64,000 nucleotides of DNA from Puccinia triticina (taxonomy: Eukaryota > Basidiomycota > Pucciniomycetes > Pucciniales > Pucciniaceae): positions 2,480,001-2,544,000 of the forward strand of contig NC_070563.1 in assembly GCF_026914185.1 (NCBI RefSeq), written 5' to 3'. Under the pieces are notes generated by a model. It had not been told where the DNA came from. It saw nothing but the letters and a program-made list of their open reading frames with translations, and made no database searches. This document shows positions 21,362 to 33,142 of this stretch, piece after piece (within the stretch, counting starts at the first letter, position 1; every line of letters begins with the position of its first letter). The position numbers were made by a program, and so were the translations under genes.

Positions 21362-22302
21362 ATCTGGCCACTTGGAATAAACGCATAAAATAAAAAATAA
21401 CAAACCATCTCGTTCCAAGCTATTCGGAAAACACAATATGTCAGGCTTAGATTGCCGCTGAGATGATTACCCTGATGTCGTGTCTCGTTAATGCAGTATG
21501 TGCCCCTGGCGCAGTTGGAGTGGGCACGGGCCGGGCCGCACCATCTGGATCCTGGCCCACCAGAGGACTCAGTTGCACCGGACAGCCCTCGCTCCCCCGG
21601 CCGGGGGCGCGCATATGACCTCCAAAGGTTAGGCTGGATTGAAGATGTGGGACTGTCAGATCTGATAGTCTGGAGAGGATGCCGATGGGGGAGGGGGAAG
21701 AGAAATGGAACTCACAATCGGCCGGTCGAAATCTTTTGGGTCGATTAGTGAGGCCGATTGATGGACGGCAGGCGGGCGGGGGCTGCTGGAAAAAAAACTC
21801 GGCGGTTGCTGGATAAAAACTCCGGCGGCCGGAATGTGGGTCGGCGGCTTGGGGGGGGGGGGGGGGGCATGGAGAGAGGAGAGAGAGAGAGGAGGGGGAC
21901 AGAGAGATACAGAAGCTGTATTCTTCTGTTGGCTGAAGTCAAGTTGGCGGTCCAAAGTCGGACCGCTGGAAACGCAAGCTTTCTCGATATTGCTGTAATT
22001 GACGCCCAAGCCGGTTCGATATTGAACAAATGGTTCCCTCAATTCAGCCTGGGCGACGCAAAATCGACCCCTCATGCCGCCCTCAGTACCAGAAGCTCAT
22101 AGACGGCGACTCGATCTACACCTGCTCAAAGTTTACTTCGGAACGTGAACCGCGGCTTGGGGATTCAATCTTTCGACCGAGCAAGAAGACTAAAAAGTCC
22201 TTGATGGTCGAACATGGCCCCTGGTTTTTAGCCTTGGAACCAGTTCTATAACGTCGAGATCAAGGTCGACATCGTCTGTGGAAACGACAAAAGAACAAGA
22301 GG
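21362..22302. other. Spacer with short uncertain frames
   Basis: Contains a G-run (21852-21867) next to GA repeats, and a 73-codon plus frame at 22030-22251 rich in Lys and Arg. The latter might be an upstream exon of the following frame but no convincing splice was found. Confidence 0.3.
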
Positions 22303-22743
22303 TTGAAAAGAATTTCATCAGCCGCTCGACCAAATCCACAACAGGCAGATCCGCAGCAAGCAAACTCTCAACATGCAGACCCTCAGCAGACACACCCTCA
22401 ACTTCAAACAGCATCCTCTCAACGGACAGATCGCCTAACAGCAGAACCACAACATACATACCTACAACATACAGACCTGCAACAGACAGACCTGCGAATA
22501 GCATACCTACCACAGGCCGACCTCCAACATGCCAAATCCCAACACGCCAACCTCCAACAGGCCGACCTCCATCAGGCTGATGATGAAGATGCAGATAGGA
22601 CCATTACATTGACGGCTTTCGGTACACAAGGAACTTGCAGTCTTCCGCTCGACAACACCGTGGAATTCCCCCCGAGAGCTGTAACACCGGGTCAGTTCAT
22701 TACACCTTCAGCACTGCGTCATGCGTTGGTTGTACCTAATTGA
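22303..22743 (+). CDS. Hypothetical protein with pentapeptide-like A(D/N)xQQ repeats
   Basis: 146-codon frame. Its first half is a run of five-residue repeats such as LQQADLQHAKSQHANLQQAD, which recall pentapeptide repeats (A-D/N-L-x-x), encoded by 15-bp DNA repeats rich in CAACA. The second half (LTAFGTQGTCSLPLDNTVEF ... FITPSALRHALVVPN) is not repetitive and looks like ordinary coding sequence. No start context, family or function is established, and upstream exons are possible. It may be only a translated minisatellite. Confidence 0.35.
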   Translation: MKRISSAARPNPQQADPQQANSQHADPQQTHPQLQTASSQRTDRLTAEPQHTYLQHTDLQQTDLRIAYLPQADLQHAKSQHANLQQADLHQADDEDADRTITLTAFGTQGTCSLPLDNTVEFPPRAVTPGQFITPSALRHALVVPN

Positions 22744-22814
22744 TTTTGGACACACAAGTTTAGATCTTCCATCATCGGTAATATATCTCCTGGGAAAAGC
22801 GCAGAAATAGTCCG

Positions 22815-23224
22815 ATGACTGATTCAGTTGGCCCTGAACAGGACCTTCTACGATCGATCCATCACGAAGCAGCCACGTTTTATAGCTCCCACAATGTCTT
22901 ATCGATCCCTACTCCCCATCGTGGCCCTAGGCCAAAGAATTGGGAGGAACCTATTGCTATGGCGCGAGCTCTTGATGGATCTGCCCTGGTGGCTATTGGT
23001 GAGTTAATGCTCGAACCATTCATATACATATTGTCCGTTCAGTTCATCTAAACTGGCAGGAGCCCTTTCCTTCATACGCCAAAGATCGTACAACTTGCAT
23101 CTACAGTAGCCCGACACGTTCTGATAATTTCCCCTCTCATTCCCTATCTTGGTTTCTGATTGATATATGCCTAGGTGTTCTACTGGAAGAAATTGCAAAA
23201 GACCAGGTAGAAAGTGCCCTTTGA
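22815..23224 (+). CDS. Small protein resembling Rrn10 (Pol I upstream activation factor)
   Basis: Two exons, 22815..22998 and 23175..23224, intron GTGAGT...CTAG (176 nt), 77 aa. The join yields LDGSALVAIGVLLEEIAKDQ, which resembles the region around DETSLITLGLLIEKWVKD in yeast Rrn10. The N-terminal half, LLRSIHHEAATFYSSHNVL, is also plausibly homologous. Rrn10 belongs to the upstream activation factor of rDNA transcription. CAG|GTAGAA inside exon 2 could be another donor, so the C-terminus may be longer. Similarity is judged by eye over about 20 residues, so the assignment is tentative; that a gene exists is more likely than its name. Confidence 0.4.
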
Positions 23225-23569
23225 TCCGCTGTTCCAGTGTAAAATCAGAATTTTTTCCTCTAGCAGGGCGCAAGGTAAACTTACTTCCCCCAGTCTCCCA
23301 AGGTTTGAGTGGTGATTTTTCTACTTGAGCATTTTTTGATGGGGAAACTATTCATTGTTTGAATTCAGCTGTTTGCTTGAATTATTATCGAGATAACTCA
23401 GTCCATATCTCACAAGATTCGGGTGGTCGAGAATAACTCGGACTAGCTCCGAGTGCCAAGGGGGAGCCAGGCAGGAATCCATTCCTGTTGGGCTCGCTGC
23501 TCTGATCTTCTTCCCGGTCAAGACTTCTGTGGACAACGCGCTCGGCCAGTGGGCGGAGCCTGCAGCGAA

Positions 23570-24300
23570 TCAAGAGGGGCGGTCTGTGCGGGGCGGAGGT
23601 GGGAGAGGCCGGTGGGATGGTGAACGAAGATGGATTGGAACTGAACTGCAAGCTCTGGCCGTCCCCGGAGGGTAAATTTGGCTTAACCCTTTGGTCGGGC
23701 TTGGTTCTGGACATGTTGGGATTGATGATACTATCCTGAGATGATTGTTTGATCTGATGATAGCTGGGTGGATGATACTTTCGCCGTGCTCGTGTCTACC
23801 GTGCCGAGCTTGAGGGATAGAGGAGGGCCTGGAGATGGCTTGGTGGAGAGCTGGCGAGGTGGATGGGAGGGGTGAGCCGGTTTTCTGGTCCTGTTCGAGC
23901 AACTCTTTGCGCTTGCGCCAAAACCAACTGTTAATCTGCCAGGGAAACATGGTGAGGGACAGGTGTAGGTGAAGAGAGCAAGACTGCTGCAGACATGTTT
24001 CCGCTTCAGGCCGGTCTGCTGCATGAGTCGGCGACTTGGGAGTGGGACGGTGAGGGGTTGGCGTCGAAGATGGCCGTGAGCACCAGAGTGCACGCGTAGG
24101 GATGGCCGAAGGGTATGATGTGCCGCCGGTTGGAATGCGAGCCATGCCGGCCAAGGTGATGATGTCGGGAAGGCATCTCAATCTCAAGCCGGGGCAAGGA
24201 AAACAGCCAGTGACGGCTGTTACGAATTATGTATCTGATCAGATGGCTTGCCAACAACTGGAGGAGCAGCTTGAGGGGGAGGCCAGCCTGGCTATTTAAA
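23570..24300 (-). pseudogene. Homeodomain protein gene with a frame break
   Basis: Minus strand. Exon 23935..23570 opens INSWFWRKRKELLEQDQKTG, a textbook homeodomain recognition helix (W-F-x-x-K/R). A 59-nt intron (GTCTGC...GGCAG, 23936-23994) precedes it. The upstream exon supplies TGLKRKH directly before INSWFW, and further upstream RRHIIPFGHPYACTLVLTAI, FDANPSPSHSQVAD, matching helix 1 and helix 2. The two upstream pieces are in different frames: a 1-nt shift is needed between about 24013 and 24035. The C-terminus is Pro/Ser-rich. It could be a mating-type HD gene or another HD regulator; no partner HD gene is seen. Either a pseudogene or a sequencing error. Confidence 0.55.
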
Positions 24301-24338
24301 TATAACGGTTGGAATCCGTCGATGCCCCAGCAAGCCAA

Positions 24339-25643
24339 CCATTGAAAACGACTTCAGATCGACCATTGTATCTACCATCGAATACTTGCAGACTTTTTCC
24401 TTATTGCTAAACGGCTACTCTACAGCTTGAATATGTGGATACAACCTCGAACCCCTCCATACCCTATCTATGCAGAGGATGAACATGATAAACAATGGAT
24501 TCAAGGGAGAAAAACAAAATGGTTTGGGACCAATGAAAGAAATGAGTAGGGTGAATGAGAAAAGAACAAGACCGTTTGATGAAAAGAGGATAGTGCGGAT
24601 GACAAGAGAAGGGCAGTGTGATTGCAAGTCGACGGTAAGGGCCGTCCAAAGCCAAGGAGGGTGGCTCAACTCTGAAATGATCGGAGATTTGTCCTGAAAA
24701 ACAAAAGCTAATCAGGACTTTATTCCGACTTGAGCGGTACACGGCCGGCGCTGTTCGACGCCCGAAGTACGGCAGTCTTGCTGTCCTCGCGCCTCGGTTC
24801 GACCCCGCGGGGGATGACGATGTGAGTACGGGGCGCACGTTTACCGCAAACCACTGGGCGGCCAGGCCAATGTCCAACCGAGGGCAGGACGGTTTAATGC
24901 CGACGAGAAACCAGGTAAATGACCATATCGGTCATAATGTCGCACTTCCTAACCGCACCAGGACCGGTACCCAAAACCCATAACGTTGGATAGCGACCAT
25001 CAGCTTGTGGTCTACCAGACTAACAGTTCCTGGTAAGCTGGTATACCCAAAGCTGGTGGTCGACCAAACCGGACCAAAATGGTCATGAGGAGACCGGAAA
25101 TGAGCGGTCTACAAGCCGTTTGGGAAAGGACTGCCTGGGGCCCGGCAAAGATGGGTCATGTTGGTGACCAGAAACATCCTCACCGGTCCGAGGACAGTTG
25201 GCAATAAAGCCCATGACAGTGACGGCCCGGAGTTGGGTGATTTGGGCCTGGCTGAAATATTTATGATTTCTGGGATTGGTCGGTGGATAAACATCTGGGA
25301 TAATAATAATCGCATACGCATACAATCGGGATTTACATAAGAAGTATACAAGCGGAATTGGGTTTTTTAGCGGTTCAGTCAGCCGGTGGGTAAAAATCTG
25401 GGGTATTAATGACTATACATGCGGGATTGATTTTTGTGCGGGTTCAGTTGGCCGGTAGAAAAGCTAATAAGTGATGTATGTACGTAGGTATGTGATGGGC
25501 AAATGTACCATTGGCTTTGCGAGTTAGTATCAATTCAGAGGGGTGGCCATTTGCATGTGGCTGATGCAGAATCACCAAGACGAGACAATCAAGCTCATTC
25601 AAATGAGACTCCTCCGAGGTCATCAAAGCAGGCACCGTCCATG
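24339..25643. other. Intergenic, no supported gene
   Basis: A minus frame at 24464-24877 is open for 137 codons but lacks motifs. 25268-25460 contains an imperfect direct duplication (GGTGGATAAACATCTGGG / GGTGGGTAAAAATCTGGG). Several GACCGGT-like motifs occur near 24950-25110. Confidence 0.35.
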
Positions 25644-25651
25644 GCTGGATT

Positions 25652-26760
25652 ATGGAAGCCCTAGAGGGACACGCATCCGGCCACCGTTTGGAAAAATCAA
25701 CAAAATACTATTTCACAAAATACAGATGCATGAAACATGTACCACATGTATAAACCTTCCAACTTTGGGATTCCATGAATCTCAGAGCTCATGTTTTCAT
25801 GTGAGAGCTTGAGAAGGCGTACCATGGGACCGCGGATTCATCAACAACTCCTCGGTCACCGGTACTGACCGGTCAGCCAGAGCGGTACACACCGGCCATC
25901 GGGAACGTATTCCCCTCGATGGCAGGTCCGTTCGGTCATTGAGGGCTCCCCTCAATGGGCTGTCCTCTTGGTCATTGAGATGAGTATACGCTCCTGTAGA
26001 TGACCAGAACGAACCGGTCATCAAGAGGAGTATGTACTCCTCAGGATGACCGGAACGAACCGGTCATCGGTAGGAGTATGTACTCCTCTAGATGGCCGGA
26101 ATGAACTGGTCATCGGGAGGAGTATGTACTCCTCTAGATGGCCGGAATGAACTGGTCATCGGGAGGAGTATGTACTCCTCTAGATGGCCGGAATGAACCG
26201 GTCATTGGGAGGAGTATGTACTCCTCTAGATGGCCGGAATGAACCGGTCATCGGGAGGAGTGCATACTCCCTTGATGATCGGAACGAACCGGCCATCAAT
26301 CTACTCCTCAAGATGACCGGTTTTTTCCGGTCGTTGTGAGGAGTACATCACTCTCTCGATGACTGGTTCATTCCGGTCGTTTTGAGGAGTACATCTTTCT
26401 CTCGATGACCGGTTTGTTCCGGATCTTGGGAAGTACATAACTCCTCTTGATGACCGGAACAAACCAGTCATCTCGAGAAGTACATCTTCTTCTCGACGAC
26501 CGGAACAAACCGGTCATCGAGGATGTGGCGAGTGACTATTGACGGCCGGTACGGGCCGGGCATCAACGGAGGTGCGGACTCCTATTGATGACCGATCTCC
26601 ACCGGCCATTGATTCAAGAATCCAACTTCTGGTTTCATGGAATCCCGAAGTTGGAAGGTGTATACATGTGGTACATGTTTCATGCATCTGTATTTTGTAA
26701 AATCACATTTTTTGATTTTTCAAAACAGTGGCCGGATGCGTGTCCCTCTAGGGCTTCCGT
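25652..26760. mobile_element. TIR element with hairpin array, inserted in a gene
   Basis: 1,109 bp. Long inverted repeats (about 140 bp, imperfect) begin A(T/C)GGAAGCCCTAGAGGGACA and include ATGCATGAAACATGTACCACA. Flanks are GCTGGATT (25644-25651) and ACTGGATT (26761-26768), an 8-bp target duplication with one mismatch, as in hAT elements. It has no transposase. It lies in the last exon of the minus-strand gene and ends that frame with a TAG inside its own end. Confidence 0.85.
25840..26620. repeat. Hairpin-unit array 3 (46-bp units)
   Basis: About 15 units. The most regular are spaced 46 bp (26105, 26151, 26197). Outer arms CCGGTCATC / GATGGCCGG surround inner arms AGGAGTA/TACTCCT; toward the right the inner arms change to AGTACATC.../...TTCTCGA types while remaining self-complementary. 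Confidence 0.9.
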
Positions 26761-28286
26761 ACTGGATTGATAGGGGCGAGTCCGCCACGCGCGATTTCTT
26801 CTTCAACATCTTCGTCAGTTGGCAGTTTAATAGACGCCTTCGGAATTTGCTCGAATTCTTGAGTCCCAAACAGGGCTTCGTCAGTTGACACAATGAGCCG
26901 TGCAAACCTGAACAACCAAAAGCAGTACACACTTCAGCTGCAGCGCCCCAGTTCACCCATTAATGAACAATCAAAACTCATACATACGCATTCTTGTAGT
27001 CGTTGCTTTGCCTTCGGAGATACTCGAGATTACGGTCAATAATATCCCACTGAGTCAAGTTGGAGCTGGGGTCCGGGTTCAAGTAGTGGAACACAACCTC
27101 AAGGCAAATGTACGCAATTCAAATCTTCATGGTCGCTGTATAAGCCGCATTGACCGCGGGGGCAGCTCTCATCTCATTTGGGGCACCCATGGCTCAATCA
27201 ATCTAGAAGCTCAGTAGCAACGGAGCAGGTCAGACGAAATGGGTCCCACAGATGGGAAAAATTTTGAGCTATCTGACTTACAATCATAATCAATTGCATC
27301 AGGCTGGGGACCGGGCCATCAACTGGACGGCGGTTGGAAGACTTGATATTGCTCAAAAGCTATTGATGACATGGTGGTTTGTACATGGACTCAATCCAAT
27401 TGCAACAAAAAGTACTTACCAGATTACGCAAATTCCCTCTCTCGTGCTTCAAGAGGACTCGCAACATGCCCAGGACACTCCTGTTGGACACATGATTTCT
27501 CAGCCAGCCGGCCGGGAGTTGTTTGGCTTGGAATTCTGGCGTTTGCGCGGCAAGGAATGCCTAGAAAATGATGCAATGCGTTAACACGGGAGTTTGGTAA
27601 CAAGAGTGAACTTAGCTTACCGTCAAGAGGACCAATGGAGTGCAATTGATGGGGACGCCGCCAGTCAAATGAGTGCGGCTGTAAGCATCCAAATTTCCCT
27701 GAGTGAGGAGTTCGCGGATTTTGATGCGGACAAATGTCTCCAGAACAAACACTGAGTTTAAGTTTGCGGCATAATGAAACAGGGGTCGATTGATCATATG
27801 GACTCACCTTGAGATCACGCGAAGCAGGATTCACCGGTGGTGGGATGGGGCCCGGCGGAGGGACTACCTCAGTTCCCAGTACCCCATTGGCCAATTGGTT
27901 GAGGATCGCCATGTTGGTCATCATTGACACCCGCCATTGGCCCTTGGGGGGAGTCTGTCAATCACCATAAACGTATATATTCTTTAAGTAAACTGGAGGA
28001 TGTGGCACAATCTGATCAGAGGAATTAATGTGTGCCAGCTCACCAACAAAAGACGGTTCAACATCTGGGTTTGTCTCTCGTCAAGTTGGACCAGGCCTTC
28101 GAGCTCCAAAGGCCTAACATACAGCCCCTCTTCATCTGGTAAAGACCTTTGATCATCATGGTCGCTTGAATCAGGGTTACCATTGGGCTCATTACGATTG
28201 CCGCCAGGGGTGCCGTCGGGTTGAGCTGCTGCCGGGGGGTGACCTCCATTGGGAACGGCTGGGGTGGGATTCGTCTGACCGCGCAT
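26748..28286 (-). CDS. Rust-type transposon-associated hypothetical protein, C-terminus truncated
   Basis: Seven exons: 28286..28044, 27954..27808, 27737..27621, 27560..27420, 27359..27282, 27097..26988, 26907..26748; all joins are GT-AG and in phase (331 aa). An N-terminal Pro/Gly/Asn-rich segment is followed by LEGLVQLDERQTQMLNRLLL, FVRIKIRELLTQGNLDAYSR, NRSVLGMLRVLLKHERGNLR and WDIIDRNLEYLRRQSNDYKN, and a C-terminal TDEALFGTQEF...KLPTDEDVEEEI. The layout recalls uncharacterised proteins encoded beside Plavaka-like transposase genes in rust genomes (recollection, not tested). The TIR element supplies the present stop at 26748-26750; without it the frame would run 16 more codons to a TGA at 25595-25597. 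Function unknown. Confidence 0.65.
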
Positions 28287-29251
28287 TGGGTTGTATTGTT
28301 CTGGTCATGCCGGGTAATATTTGGGGTCAGCGGGCTTGGAATGGGATAATACAAACATCCCACACTTGTATCTACTCACGGAGATTGGGTGGGGTTGATT
28401 GGAGGTGTGCAGTAGAGCGATTAACACTCGCGCAAGACTGACGAGAGGCTGTATTTTGGTTGACGGAAGCAGTTTGACGCAACATGACTAAAGTATGTAT
28501 TTTGTACAGTCGAAGTTAAAGGGAGCCGATTATCTTTCTGTTTGGTGACGGAGGCAGAACAGGTGATGAAGGTCAGACGAGGGTTGCTGCTGGCATAATT
28601 GCAGGGAAGATGGGTGTTTTTAATGTCCTCCAAGGCCCCGGTTTGCCGGATCAAAGCCATCAGCTGTGGAGACTTGGGAAAACCGCTCTCAGACGTGACG
28701 GATCGCCAAGCAACCGGTCACAAATGAGTCATGTGAAGCGGCTGATAAGGTGTTTGCATGTGAGCTTCTCCTCAGGCATGATGCGGTCAGCCCTCTGGTC
28801 ACTCGACCGATCCCTTTCACCACCAAACTGTGTCTGTTTGAAGGGTTATTCCTCCATGTCCCCTGGGCAAATTCCCATTGCACGGGAAGCAGTCCCTCAG
28901 AGTTTGGTGGGGCAACTGTTTTGAGTGGGGAGAGTTGAGAGATGAGGTTGGAGTAGGCTGAATTCTGTGGTGATTGGTGTAGATTGCTCATATTCCCAAG
29001 ATTTATTGCAACCAATCATCAGATTAGATTTTGTTGAGGCTCATTGATCGGAAAAGCCTAGAGGAAGAGGCCAAAGGACGGGTGCCAACTCCATAGCAGA
29101 CTTTCACAATGAGTGAAACTCGTTCAAACATGCCCAAAGGTGAATGGGCATACGCGTTTCTGCTGCCAATTTTTCTAACATAAACTTAAGAGTGTTTCTT
29201 TATGCCAGACTTTGTCATAGATCGGCGGGAATCAGGCAGGACATATTAAAG
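28287..29251. other. Divergent intergenic region
   Basis: Roughly 1 kb between two genes transcribed away from each other. Short frames only. ATGAGTGAAACTCG at 29109 followed by AAAG|GTGAAT at 29140 could be a first exon of the plus-strand gene, but phases do not match cleanly. Confidence 0.4.
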
Positions 29252-29300
29252 ATGTCTTGTATGTGTTGGAAGGGCTCCGACTCTGAGCTACGCTGAACAC

Positions 29301-32300
29301 ATGCGCACCGTGTTGCATCAAAGAAACCTTGCGGAAAGGGATGCCACAGAGAATGGAGACACTGATGTGATACCGGTCCTAACCAAAAACATGGAATCAG
29401 GCCATTTAGACTGGGAGCAGGCAAATGAACTAGAGCTTGATTCTATTGGCCTGGAAGAAAATACTTCTTCAACCGCCTCAGAATCCGACTGTGAACCCTT
29501 TGAAGGATTGGACCCGGCGGTTTATTCTCTGTTTGATAATTCAGTGGATCCAGACGGAGACGCCAATGGTGAAATAAGCTGGGACGACTATCTTTTTGAG
29601 GCACTCAACCAGCTGGCTGATGAGCCGGTCCCATGGGAATTTCTGACTAAGAAACGGCCGAAAGCAGACCAACCGTCATGGTATCCCTTCAAAGAAAAGG
29701 AGGTTTGTTTGTTTTGTGGATCTGTTTGAGCGGGGCCTCATACTGATTTGATACATTTGTTGGTTTCACAGTATCTAATTGGCTCACTCATGATGGGCTA
29801 TATGCACCACATCATGTCCCGCAACATATATGCACAACTCCGCCTGATAATTTCCTTGACCGGTTGCAAGCTTCCACACTGGAAGACATTGGTGAAGGCG
29901 CGTGTGGATATCCGAAAAATGCTGAATCTCAAGTTGCATCAACGAACAAGTATCCTGAACAATGAATGCTACTCCGTTAGCTTGTCCGCATTGCTGAAAC
30001 AGGTCAGTTGAGTAATTCATGGCGGCATTTTTTATGTGATTTGACCAAACAAATGACGGATTTGCATCTCCCAGGAACTCTCGAATCCTTACGTGAATCC
30101 GCACTTGGACTTCTACCCAGAGGACAGTCATGGGCTCAACGTGTATAAATCTTCCCAGTCCACAAAATGGCTCAAAGAGCTTCCGCCGGAAATGCGCGCT
30201 CCAATGGCCGCGAACCCAAACGGCCAACATTTTTATGTTTTTGAACCTGCACAATTGCGCAACGGAGATATTGTTGTCCCCCTTTTCTTCTACAAGGATG
30301 GATTTGACTCCCAGCTGTATGCGAAATGTGCGATACCCACCATGGATCCGCTTCCCGGCCAGAATGAGAGTTTTCTACATATTCCAGCCGAATTGCAGTA
30401 CGACTCCGAGTTACTGGTTTCTATCCAACTGGCTCATTTTGACTTGATATACTCGGAGATCTATATGGGAGATGGGGGAATGTTGTCAGATTGGTGTTCC
30501 AATCAACTTTGGGGTGAGCAGGAGTTTGATCCCAATGGATGGGGCCTCACTAATTCGTTTGCCTTTGACTCGTGACAGAGATTGGGTCCACCGCCACGTC
30601 GCACAAATTGCCTCATCCATGGCGGGAACCTGCCAAAGGTAGGGTAATCCGACAGATGCCCATTAATTTATTCGCCGATGATACCTCTGGCAATGTCTCA
30701 AAACAGTGGAATTGCCATATCTCTTACTACTGCACGCTCGCCGGCCTGCCTCCCAAGGCAACCAATATGCAATACAACTGTCACTTCCTGTCAACGTCCA
30801 ATCAGGCCGGCGTGTTGGAATTGGGCGAGCAGATTGTTGAGGAACTCAAGTAAGAGGCTTGGGGTGATTGTTTCCTTTCCCAATGCCCACGAAGCTGACC
30901 TGATTGGCCTCACTGGATGCTAAGTTTATCCTCATCTGAAGGATTTCCAGCATATGACCCAGGCCTGGATGCCGATGTGCTAGTCATGAGCTTTGTGTTG
31001 TGTTTTCAGGGCGATTCGCCAATGCACGCCGAAGTGACGAATACGATGATGCCCAATGTGGCGCTCAACCCATGCCGGATGTGCATGTTACACGTGGACA
31101 ACCTGAATGACAAACACAAACAGGCCTACATCCGTGAATTTTTGCACATTGATTCCTCCGGCGAACATGTAAGCAGTTGATAGGATTGCCGCTTGAAATT
31201 ATAGAAGCTGAAGGGTTTCCAATTCAGTGCCCAGTGGCGAGCCGCAATTGGGAATACATAAAGGAGCAGTCTGTTGAACTGTGGGAATTAGCTCAGGATG
31301 GCGTCAAATGCCATTACGATGACCCCTCAAAGGAGAAGGGGATTTGCGATACCATCAACAGACGCTTTGTTGAAAAGCTTTTTGATAAAGCCAACCCCAA
31401 GCTCAAAGCCGAAGTCCTCCGGCTGGCTAAAGAGGATCTTGAACGCTTGTTCAATTCCTTCCTGAAGTTGAAAGGTTTGTGCCTCATTGCCTGCAGCTGA
31501 CGGATGCAACAGATAAGCTGATGGACTGGTCTGTGCAAATTCCTTAAGGATTTGATGGGTGTAAGGACACTCCGGTCGAAATTTTACACGTCTTCCTCCT
31601 GGGCATTGTCAAGTACATGACGCGCAACTTCTTGAAAGCATTAAAACCACCTCAACTTGCTCGCTTCATGGCTTCGTGGGAGGCATTCGATATCAAATCC
31701 CTGAACATCTCGTCGATCCAATCCAAGTACTGGATGTCCCATTATAAATCCTTGGTGGGCAAAGATTTTAAGATTATTATCCAAACGGCACCCTTTGTTC
31801 TGTTTCAATTTATGACCAATGCGCAACATAGCCTGTGGGGTTCACTCTGTACACTTGCGACCTTGATCTTCGAAACACATATTGCCAACATGTTGGAGTA
31901 TCTTACAGAACTCCGCAAACACATCCGGATCTTCTTGTGGCATTCGATCCATACCACCGCACAATGGATTAACAGACCCAAGCTCCACATGTTATTACAC
32001 CTTCCTGAGTCCATCGAGAGATTTGGACCGCCCAGCCTATTCTCTACAGAGAATTTCGAGAGCTTTAACAGTCTATTGCGCAATGCTTCCGTCCATTCTA
32101 ATCGCCTACAACCGGGGCGGGATATAGGACTGAGATTTTTGGACTTCCAAGCACTCCGTTCAATCACCTCGCGAGCTCGCCTCGAAAACCACGAAACACA
32201 CACCCAATTTTACGCGGCGGATGAAGTGACTGCAATTTTTAGCCAGAACAGCCTCATCCAGATGTCCATGGGTTACAACAATTTGCTTATGAACCCCGGA

Positions 32301-33142
32301 AATGGCTTCCCACATGTCATGCAAATCCCTCTGACCAAGCAAGATGTGCAATCAATCCCGCTGTACTTTGATCAGATGCCTAACACCCATCCAAAACAAG
32401 TATGCCAGTTGAGGCTGAGCAAGAAGGACATTATCAAGAGGGGCTTCTTTGTCCTGGTAAGATTTTTGTGGTCTTTATTTGCGGGCGAGGAATGTCTTGC
32501 TGACCCCAGATCCTGTGCAGCTGGCCCCAGGCCCTTGCGGTCAATCAGCAAATCAGATTATTGGCCGTGTTGAATCCTTGTGGGAATGCAGGGATCATAA
32601 TCGCGTGAAGTATCTGGTTAGACTGATCCACTTCCATAAAGAAGGCGTTAGCACTTTTTACAATATGTGATGTCTTACGAAATCGGCTACTACTGGAATC
32701 CATTTGGTCTTGGTCAGTCCAGTGCCATCTTGCTTGATTATTTTTACCAGGTGAAATTCTGAAGCTTACGAGATGATCTCCACATGGGGTTGGCATCTTT
32801 CTGCAGGACATCAAGGCGTGCTTGAATTTGCAGCATGACTGCTTTTCAGGAAGTTGTTCTTTGACTCTGAACACCGATCCTGTCAACAAGAACAAAGAAG
32901 CTGCGCCGGCTCCGCAAGTCATTAAGCATTCCAATGATCAACACTTCATATTAAATTCTGCCGCGTTGCGATCCTCGGGTTCTCATCGTCAACTGGCATC
33001 TATAAATTTCCCCTGCATTGTGCCTTCCTCATGGAAAACAGCCATTACCCACGGTATGAAAGAATGGGCCTGCGGATTAAAAACTCGGCAGGATAAGAAA
33101 CAAACCGCGGCGGCCAAGCAAAGCTTGGCTGTTGAGGTATAG
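29301..33142 (+). pseudogene. Plavaka-like (CACTA/CMC) transposase-type gene with one frameshift
   Basis: Nine exons by frame and splice reading: 29301..29702, 29772..30002, 30075..30513, 30579..30849, 30925..31168, 31228..31474, 31549..32456, 32521..32750, 32807..33142. The frame extends upstream to about 29252 and encodes CLVCVGRAPTLSYAEHMRTV, a C2H2-like finger. Key segments: ELSNPYVNPHLDFYPEDSHG, FADDTSGNVSKQWN, GDSPMHAEVTNTMMPN, NPCRMC, GCKDTPVEILHVFLLGIVKY and KLHMLLHLPESIERFGP. DDTSGNxSKxWN and (D)xPMHAE...CRxC occur in Plavaka-family transposases. Inside exon 8, near 32655-32665, a 1-nt shift is required to continue into the next motif, so this copy is probably defective. The family name is from memory of motifs. 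Confidence 0.65.
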
